Assembly: GCA_029858845.1 (NCBI GenBank)
Contig: JAOUEG010000112.1
Span: forward strand, 1 to 6,248
Length of the DNA: 6,248 nucleotides
Reading direction: 5' to 3'
DNA from: Chloroflexota bacterium
GTDB lineage: Bacteria; Chloroflexota; Limnocylindria; Limnocylindrales; CSP1-4
Position numbers and translations under genes: made by a program. The notes below the pieces were generated by a model. It was not told the origin of the DNA, did not search any database, and saw only the letters and a program-made list of their open reading frames with translations. Shown in pieces: positions 1-3,982 of this stretch (its first letter is position 1; each line of letters begins with the position of its first letter).

Positions 1-1
1 C

Positions 2-1060
2 GTCAGCGAGGGTGCGGTCCGGATCGACGAGCACATCTTCATCGTCCTCGACATCATCATCGGGTCGGTGACGTTCACCGGCTCGATCATCGCGTCGGGC
101 AAGCTCCAGGGCGTGATCCCGGGCAAACCGATCAAGGTGCCCGGCGGGCAGCTCGTGACGATCGCCCTGTCGGCGATCACGGCGCTGGCCGCGTTGGCCC
201 TGTTCGTGACCGGCGAACCGAACCTCGCGCTGATGGTGGTCATCCTGGCCGCGGCATTGGTCTTCGGCGTCACGATGACGCTGCCGATCGGCGGCGCCGA
301 CATGCCCGTCGTCATCTCGCTCCTCAACAGCTTCACTGGCACGGCCGTTGCGATGGCCGGCTTCGTCATCGGCAACGAGGTCCTGATCATCGCCGGCGCC
401 CTGGTGGGTGCCTCCGGTGCGATCCTCACCAAGCTGATGGCCGATGCCATGAACCGGTCCGTGATGAACATCATGATCGGCGGCTTCGGCGGCGGCGAGG
501 GAACCATGGCCGAGGCCGGAGGCGCCGGCGGGACGGTCCGCTCGATCGGACCGGACGATGTCGCCATCCAGCTCGCCTATGCCCAGCACGTGATCATCGT
601 CCCGGGCTACGGTCTCGCCGTGGCCCAGGCCCAGCACGCCGTCCGCGAATTGGCCGAGCTGCTGGAGGAGAAGGGCGTGGACGTCAAGTACGCCATCCAC
701 CCGGTCGCGGGCCGGATGCCCGGCCACATGAACGTCCTGCTGGCGGAAGCCAACGTCCCGTATCCCCAGCTCAAGGAGATGGACGACATCAACCCGGAAT
801 TCGATCGCTGCGATGTGGCGCTCGTCATCGGGGCCAACGACGTGACGAACCCGGCGGCCCGCCGACCCGGCTCGCCGGTGTCCGGCATGCCGATCCTCGA
901 CGTCGACCACGCCAAGTCGATCGTCGTGGTCAAGCGCTCGATGGGCCGCGGTTACGCCGGGATCGACAACGAGCTCTACACCAACGAGAAGACGGGCATG
1001 CTCTTCGCCGACGCGAAGGATGGTCTCGCCCAGCTCATCGAGGCGGTCAAGGCGCTGTAG
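2..1060 (+). CDS. pntB: NAD(P) transhydrogenase subunit beta (5' partial)
   Basis: This is the beta subunit of proton-translocating NAD(P)+ transhydrogenase, which couples hydride transfer from NADH to NADP+ to proton entry across the cytoplasmic membrane. The frame is open to the left edge, so the GTG at 68 is an internal valine codon and not a start. The visible part is 352 residues; E. coli PntB has about 460, so roughly 110 N-terminal residues are missing. Visible residues 13-145 hold several hydrophobic helices, with the family block IGGADMPVVISLLNS around residues 96-110. A glycine-rich linker follows near 159-177. The NADP(H)-binding domain III then shows PGYGLAVAQAQ (201-211), HPVAGRMPGHMNVLLAEA (233-250), GANDVTNPAA (277-286) and KRSMGRGYAG (311-320), all close to E. 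coli PntB. The alpha subunit, which binds NAD(H), is presumably encoded upstream. No clear terminator follows the TAG stop. The family assignment is very secure. Confidence 0.97.
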   Translation, partial: VSEGAVRIDEHIFIVLDIIIGSVTFTGSIIASGKLQGVIPGKPIKVPGGQLVTIALSAITALAALALFVTGEPNLALMVVILAAALVFGVTMTLPIGGADMPVVISLLNSFTGTAVAMAGFVIGNEVLIIAGALVGASGAILTKLMADAMNRSVMNIMIGGFGGGEGTMAEAGGAGGTVRSIGPDDVAIQLAYAQHVIIVPGYGLAVAQAQHAVRELAELLEEKGVDVKYAIHPVAGRMPGHMNVLLAEANVPYPQLKEMDDINPEFDRCDVALVIGANDVTNPAARRPGSPVSGMPILDVDHAKSIVVVKRSMGRGYAGIDNELYTNEKTGMLFADAKDGLAQLIEAVKAL

Positions 1061-1157
1061 CTCGCATGCCAACGGCCGCTCCGGGCAGGCTTCGACGCTT
1101 CCGCGGAGCGCCGGGGCGTCAGGTGTGGCTGGGTGCTTTCGAGTCGTGGCCGGGCGA

Positions 1158-1163
1158 TACCAT
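1158..1163 (+). promoter_or_regulatory. Candidate -10 element for the kinase-like gene
   Basis: TACCAT fits the TANNNT form and ends 9 bases before the ATG at 1173. No Shine-Dalgarno sequence precedes that ATG, so transcription from here would give a leaderless or nearly leaderless mRNA. No -35 box is evident. The call rests mainly on the same layout recurring before two other genes in the window. Confidence 0.4.
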
Positions 1164-1172
1164 CGCGGCCTG

Positions 1173-1709
1173 ATGTCCTCCGATCCCCAGGCCGTCCTCA
1201 TCACCGGCCCGTTCGGCGTCGGCAAGACGACCGTCGTCGAGGAGATGGCGGAGATCTTGGAGCGGGATGGTGCGCGTTTCGCCGCGCTGGACCTCGACTG
1301 GCTGTCCTGGGCGTGGCCCGGGACGGCCGACGACGGGGATGCCGAACATCGGCTCATGCTGGAGCACCTCGGTCTGATCGTGGGCAACCTGCGACGTCGT
1401 GGGAACGACCGATTCGTGCTCGCGTATGCGGTCCGCACACTGGAGGCCTGGCGAGACATCCGGTCGACGCTGTCGATGCCGACGCGCCTCGTCGCCCTGA
1501 CGCTGCCGCTCGACGAGATCCGGCGGCGCGTGGCCGCGGATCCCACGGCCGGCCGGGTCGACGATCTTCGTCGGTCCGAGGCCTGGCTGGCCGATGTGGA
1601 CGCGCCCCCTCCAGGCCCGGATCTCGAGATCGCCAACGATCGCGCGGTCCATGAGGTCGCCGAGGCCATCCTGGCCTGGCTCGGCTGGCGCAAGCCTGGG
1701 GTCGGCTAG
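1173..1709 (+). CDS. P-loop NTPase, small-molecule kinase-like
   Basis: This 178-residue protein has a Walker A motif, GPFGVGKT, at residues 12-19 right after a first strand (AVLIT), the position usual in the nucleoside/shikimate/adenylylsulfate kinase-like P-loop group. A DLDW motif at 40-43 lies where these kinases often place acidic residues that contact Mg2+ or substrate. The segment LTLPLDEIRRRV (109-120) resembles a lid-like arginine-rich region. The C-terminal ANDRAVHEVAEAILAWLGW (154-172) looks like the closing helix of the fold. The substrate cannot be named. The frame stays open upstream into pntB, but the ATG at 1173 is preferred because it places the P-loop at the normal distance from the N-terminus, and the residues upstream look like arginine- and serine-rich read-through. 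The gene lies 112 bases after pntB and converges on the YbaK-like gene with a 30-base gap. It is probably cytoplasmic: no signal peptide or membrane segment is seen. Confidence 0.85.
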   Translation: MSSDPQAVLITGPFGVGKTTVVEEMAEILERDGARFAALDLDWLSWAWPGTADDGDAEHRLMLEHLGLIVGNLRRRGNDRFVLAYAVRTLEAWRDIRSTLSMPTRLVALTLPLDEIRRRVAADPTAGRVDDLRRSEAWLADVDAPPPGPDLEIANDRAVHEVAEAILAWLGWRKPGVG

Positions 1710-1739
1710 GCGGGTGGCACGACCGAGGCCGCAGACAGC

Positions 1740-2234
1740 TCAGGCTCCGGGTCTGTCCTCCGGATCGCTGACATCGACGACCTCGGCGGCGAGCGCCGTG
1801 ACGAGGTCAGCCGGAGCGAGATGGAGGTTCACGCCGAACCCGCCGCCACCGATCGCCACGACGTCATGAGACATCGCCGCGGCATCCACGATGGCAGGCC
1901 ATGCTCGAATGGAGCCGAACGGCGTGATGGTGTAGCGCTCGTAGCCCGTCACCGAGCGCGCCTCGTCCGCGTCCGGCAAGGTCATCCGCCGAACACCGAG
2001 ATGCTCGCGGAGCTTGGGCCAGTCGAAGCGTCGCCCGGCGGGCACGATCACGAACAGGTAATCGTCCTCACCGCGTCGCACCACGATGGTTCGCAGGAGC
2101 GCGCGGACCGGGATCTCCTGGAGCTCCGCGCTCTCTTCCGCGCTCCGGGCGCGCTTGGTTCGGACGATCTGATAGCGCAGATCGCTGCCCGCCAGGGCGC
2201 GGAGGGCAGGAGTGTCGGGCTGATCTTCGGGCAT
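1740..2234 (-). CDS. YbaK/EbsC-family protein (aminoacyl-tRNA deacylase-like)
   Basis: This 164-residue protein covers the full YbaK/EbsC (prolyl-tRNA editing) fold. The order matches the family: N-terminal TPALRALAGSDLRYQIVRT, a helical segment, the strand LLRTIVVRRG (46-55), LFVIVPAGRRFDWPKLREHLG (60-80), the TGYERYTITPFG loop (96-107), a conserved Asp at 117, and VVAIGGGGFGVNLHLAPADLV (125-145). Members hydrolyse mischarged aminoacyl-tRNAs in trans, for example Cys-tRNAPro or Ala-tRNAPro. Two usual active-site positions differ here: the Lys of the central strand (KTL in YbaK) is Arg48, and the Gly opening the GxxxP loop is Tyr101. Specificity or activity may therefore differ. The frame is open to 2456, but the extension is unlike the family, and the ATG at 2232-2234 sits 6 bases after a good -10 element. 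The gene is divergent from the lipoprotein gene and convergent with the kinase-like gene. Confidence 0.9.
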   Translation of the reverse strand: MPEDQPDTPALRALAGSDLRYQIVRTKRARSAEESAELQEIPVRALLRTIVVRRGEDDYLFVIVPAGRRFDWPKLREHLGVRRMTLPDADEARSVTGYERYTITPFGSIRAWPAIVDAAAMSHDVVAIGGGGFGVNLHLAPADLVTALAAEVVDVSDPEDRPGA

Positions 2235-2240
2235 CCATGC

Positions 2241-2246
2241 AGCGTA
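2241..2246 (-). promoter_or_regulatory. Candidate -10 element for the YbaK-like gene (leaderless)
   Basis: On the minus strand TACGCT (TANNNT form) is followed by exactly six bases and then the ATG of the YbaK-like gene. No Shine-Dalgarno sequence is present. A transcript starting about seven bases after this element would begin at or next to the start codon. The element also supports choosing the ATG at 2232-2234 over the longer open frame. Confidence 0.5.
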
Positions 2247-2372
2247 CCGCCGCCCCGGCAGTCGTGTCCCCGTCGGCCGGGCCGCCTTCGTGCCCGGTGG
2301 CTCCGGTGACGCACGGAGACCGTGCTCGTCATCCAGGCCATCCGCTCCAAGGCGCTGCGACCCGAAGCAGGA

Positions 2373-2378
2373 TATCGT
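2373..2378 (+). promoter_or_regulatory. Weak candidate -10 element for the lipoprotein gene
   Basis: TATCGT lies in the only AT-leaning spot of the divergent interval 2235-2477. Initiation about 7 bases downstream would start the mRNA just before the hairpin at 2388-2432 and give a leader of roughly 90 bases. No recognisable -35 box or extended TG is present. Confidence 0.25.
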
Positions 2379-2387
2379 TGGAGTGGA

Positions 2388-2432
2388 AGGTTCCGACCCG
2401 GTCCTGCCGCACCCTGCGGCCCCGGTGAACCT
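2388..2432 (+). other. Potential stem-loop in the lipoprotein 5' leader
   Basis: AGGTTC at 2388-2393 can pair perfectly with GAACCT at 2427-2432. Inside it, ACC (2396-2398) can pair with GGT (2424-2426), and GCCGC (2406-2410) with GCGGC (2416-2420) around a five-base ACCCT loop. That makes about 14 base pairs in three segments with a small bulge and an internal loop. It has no U-tract, so it does not look like an intrinsic terminator. It does not match a riboswitch class that I recognise. It may be a 5' stabilising or regulatory structure, or chance in GC-rich DNA. Confidence 0.35.
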
Positions 2433-2448
2433 CGCACCTGACCATGAC

Positions 2449-2462
2449 GCGGCCATGGCCGC
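2449..2462. repeat. 14-base perfect palindrome before the lipoprotein gene
   Basis: GCGGCCATGGCCGC is its own reverse complement. It ends two bases before the GGAGG ribosome binding site of the lipoprotein gene. With no loop it is a poor RNA hairpin, but as DNA it could bind a dimeric regulator. In GC-rich sequence it could also be chance. Confidence 0.4.
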
Positions 2463-2464
2463 TT

Positions 2465-2469
2465 GGAGG
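2465..2469 (+). promoter_or_regulatory. Ribosome binding site (GGAGG)
   Basis: GGAGG lies 8 bases before the ATG at 2478. It fixes this start over the in-frame TTG at 2463, which would precede the binding site itself. It is the clearest Shine-Dalgarno sequence in the window; the other three visible gene starts lack one. Confidence 0.75.
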
Positions 2470-2477
2470 CCCGAACC

Positions 2478-2939
2478 ATGATCGATCTGCGAGCGCGCCT
2501 GCTCCCGGCTATGGCCATCGCCGCACTGGCGATCGCCGCCTGTTCCACGGGAACCCCGTCCGCTGCTCCGGCCACGCTGAGCGCGGCGCCTGCCTCGAGC
2601 GCCCCTATCGCCGGCGATGTCTGCGCGGAAGCGGACGCAGTGCGCACTTCGCTGGCCGACCTACAGGAACTGGACCTCATCGCGGTCGGCAAGAACGGCC
2701 TGACCGCCGCGGTCGCCGACGTCAAGACGGCCGTGACGGCTCTGGCTGACGCGGCGAAGGAGAGCGTGGGCCCCGAGGCGCAGGCGCTCCAATCCGCGCT
2801 CGAGAACCTGCAGACCACAGTCAACGGCCTGTCCGACGACGCCGGCGTCCTGGAGAAGGCGACGCAGGTCAAGGCCGCCATCACGCAGGTACAGGACGCT
2901 GCTGCCGCTCTCAAGGTCGCTCTGACCCAATGCCAGTGA
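2478..2939 (+). CDS. Small secreted lipoprotein, helical, unknown function
   Basis: This 153-residue protein has a lipoprotein signal peptide: Arg5 and Arg7, a hydrophobic stretch LLPAMAIAALAIAA (8-21), then the lipobox IAAC with Cys22 as the predicted lipidation site. The mature protein opens with a flexible Ala/Ser/Thr/Pro linker (about 23-45), typical of a tether to the outer face of the membrane. The rest (about 46-153) is rich in Ala, Leu, Val, Asp and Gln and reads as a bundle of amphipathic helices, possibly coiled coil. Cys49 near the start of this domain and Cys152, the second-last residue, could form a disulfide joining the two ends. I recall similar small lipoproteins, annotated as hypothetical, in high-GC bacteria, but recognise no characterised family. 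Its own leader and ribosome binding site suggest independent expression. A substrate-binding or enzymatic role is not supported, since no catalytic motif is visible. Confidence 0.85.
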   Translation: MIDLRARLLPAMAIAALAIAACSTGTPSAAPATLSAAPASSAPIAGDVCAEADAVRTSLADLQELDLIAVGKNGLTAAVADVKTAVTALADAAKESVGPEAQALQSALENLQTTVNGLSDDAGVLEKATQVKAAITQVQDAAAALKVALTQCQ

Positions 2940-2944
2940 CACGC

Positions 2945-2980
2945 CTCGGGCAGGGTGTTCGACGGTGACCCGGGCCTGAG
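2945..2980 (+). terminator. Possible hairpin after the lipoprotein gene
   Basis: CTCGGGC (2945-2951) can pair with GCCTGAG (2974-2980), with one G-U pair. GGGT (2953-2956) can pair with ACCC (2968-2971) inside it, leaving an 11-base loop. The structure begins five bases after the stop codon, where a terminator is expected, but no U-tract follows, so it is at best an atypical terminator or a 3'-end stabiliser. Confidence 0.3.
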
Positions 2981-3040
2981 CCGACTGCCAGAAGTGGCGC
3001 CCCGGGACGGGCCGGCCGCGGTCCGCCGGCGCTCCAGCCG

Positions 3041-3049
3041 TGCTAGTGT
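3041..3049 (+). promoter_or_regulatory. Extended -10 promoter for the polytopic protein (leaderless)
   Basis: TGCTAGTGT carries an extended -10 TG plus a TANNNT hexamer (TAGTGT, 3044-3049), followed by six bases and then the GTG start at 3056. There is no Shine-Dalgarno sequence. The TAG inside the hexamer is an in-frame stop for the gene downstream, so the start cannot lie further upstream. This is the best-formed promoter-like element in the window. Confidence 0.55.
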
Positions 3050-3055
3050 CCGGCC

Positions 3056-3982
3056 GTGCAGCGTGTGACGATTCGCGATGGTGCCGACCGGTACCTCTTG
3101 CTGGTCATCGTCTCCTTCGCTGTCACCGTCGTCGGGACTCGCTGGTATCTCCAGGCGACGGGATATCCGACGGTCGGCGGTGGCGAGCTGCACATCGCCC
3201 ACATGCTGTGGGGTGGCCTGCTCCTGGTCGTGGCGGCGCTGATCCCGCTGCTCCTGATCCATCCGCGGGTGAGACCGACCACGGCGATCCTGGCGGGCGT
3301 GGGCACCGGCCTGTTCGTCGACGAGATCGGCAAGTTCATCACCACGTCCAACGATTACTTCTACCCGGCGGCGGCCCCGCTGATCTACGCCGTCCTGCTC
3401 GTGTTGGTCCTCGTGTTCCTGCTGACGCGGAGGGAGGCCGACGGACCGACGATCAGGCAACCGGCCGCCCTCGAGCGGGCCGAATCCCGGTGGCTGCCGC
3501 ACCGGCGTGCTCGCCGGCTGCTGGCCCTGGTGCTGGGAGTCCTCGGGGCTGGCTGGCTGCTGGCCGTGCCCATCTACCTGGCCGTCGGCGAGGATGCGAT
3601 CCGTGTCGCGATCCAGGAGGTCACCCAGATCCCCGGCGACCCGGTGGAACGTCCGACGGATCCATGGTGGTACTGGCTCGAGGTCGTGATCCTGGGAGCG
3701 AGCGGGGCGATCCTCGTCGCGGCCGCCGCTGCCCTGGCGATGGATCGGGAGCGGGTCGGCACGACGCTGGCCACGGCGGGGCTGGCGGTCGCGCTCACCG
3801 CCGGGACGATCGTGAGCCTGTACGTGGAACAGATCTCGGCGATCACGAGTACCTTGATCTCCGCCGCGCTTCTGTTGGCCGTCCTGCGCTATCGATCGCG
3901 GTTCGTGGCCGTCATCCAGGCGGCTGATCGGCCCGCGGCGGATCGGCCGGCGGCGCCGACCGTCGGGCGGACCGGGCCCTGA
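3056..3982 (+). CDS. Uncharacterised polytopic membrane protein
   Basis: This 308-residue protein has about eight hydrophobic helices, near residues 12-33, 46-68, 76-95, 104-124, 154-178, 205-229, 236-256 and 260-278. Two groups of polar residues stand out within or beside membrane segments. The first is LHIAHMLWGG (45-54), with His46 and His49. The second is GLFVDEIGKFIT followed by NDYFYPAAAP (85-108), with Asp89, Glu90, Lys93, Asn99 and Asp100. I recall this pairing from hypothetical membrane proteins of Actinomycetota and Chloroflexota, but know no assigned function. Charged residues in helices suggest ligand or ion binding and not a purely structural role; this is inference. The loop 125-153 and the tail after 279 are rich in Arg and probably cytoplasmic. 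GTG at 3056 is the first possible start, because an in-frame TAG lies at 3044; GTG at 3065 is the alternative. The last 71 bases overlap the convergent phosphodiesterase gene and encode an Ala/Pro/Asp/Arg tail that is probably disordered. Confidence 0.85.
   Translation: MQRVTIRDGADRYLLLVIVSFAVTVVGTRWYLQATGYPTVGGGELHIAHMLWGGLLLVVAALIPLLLIHPRVRPTTAILAGVGTGLFVDEIGKFITTSNDYFYPAAAPLIYAVLLVLVLVFLLTRREADGPTIRQPAALERAESRWLPHRRARRLLALVLGVLGAGWLLAVPIYLAVGEDAIRVAIQEVTQIPGDPVERPTDPWWYWLEVVILGASGAILVAAAAALAMDRERVGTTLATAGLAVALTAGTIVSLYVEQISAITSTLISAALLLAVLRYRSRFVAVIQAADRPAADRPAAPTVGRTGP

Noticed and set aside
1077..1110. Inverted repeat CGCTCCG (1077-1083) / CGGAGCG (1104-1110) after pntB as a terminator.
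   Set aside because: Only seven base pairs around a 20-base loop, with no U-tract; this is easily found by chance in GC-rich sequence.
1020..1172. N-terminal extension of the kinase-like gene into the end of pntB.
   Set aside because: The extension is Arg- and Ser-rich, overlaps pntB, and would place the P-loop about 50 residues further in than is normal for the fold.
1700..1757. Bidirectional terminator between the kinase-like and YbaK-like genes.
   Set aside because: Only isolated five-base pairings with large loops and no T-tract on either strand could be found.
2235..2456. N-terminal extension of the YbaK-like gene to an upstream start.
   Set aside because: The added 74 residues are low complexity and unlike the family, and the -10 element at 2241-2246 lies directly before the shorter start.
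3011..3030. Two GCCGGC hexamers separated by eight bases, overlapping the expected -35 region of the polytopic protein promoter, as an operator.
   Set aside because: GCCGGC is itself palindromic and common in such GC-rich DNA, so the repeat carries little information.
2048..3502. Long minus-strand open frame of 484 codons across the lipoprotein and polytopic protein genes.
   Set aside because: Its translation is dominated by Arg, Ser and Gly without a recognisable domain, and it runs antisense to two better-supported genes that have a signal peptide or membrane helices. This is typical of a shadow frame in GC-rich DNA.
3040..3927. Plus-strand open frame of 295 codons overlapping the polytopic protein gene.
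   Set aside because: Its translation is rich in Arg, Gly and Pro without helices; the alternative frame gives eight clean membrane segments and has a promoter at the right distance.
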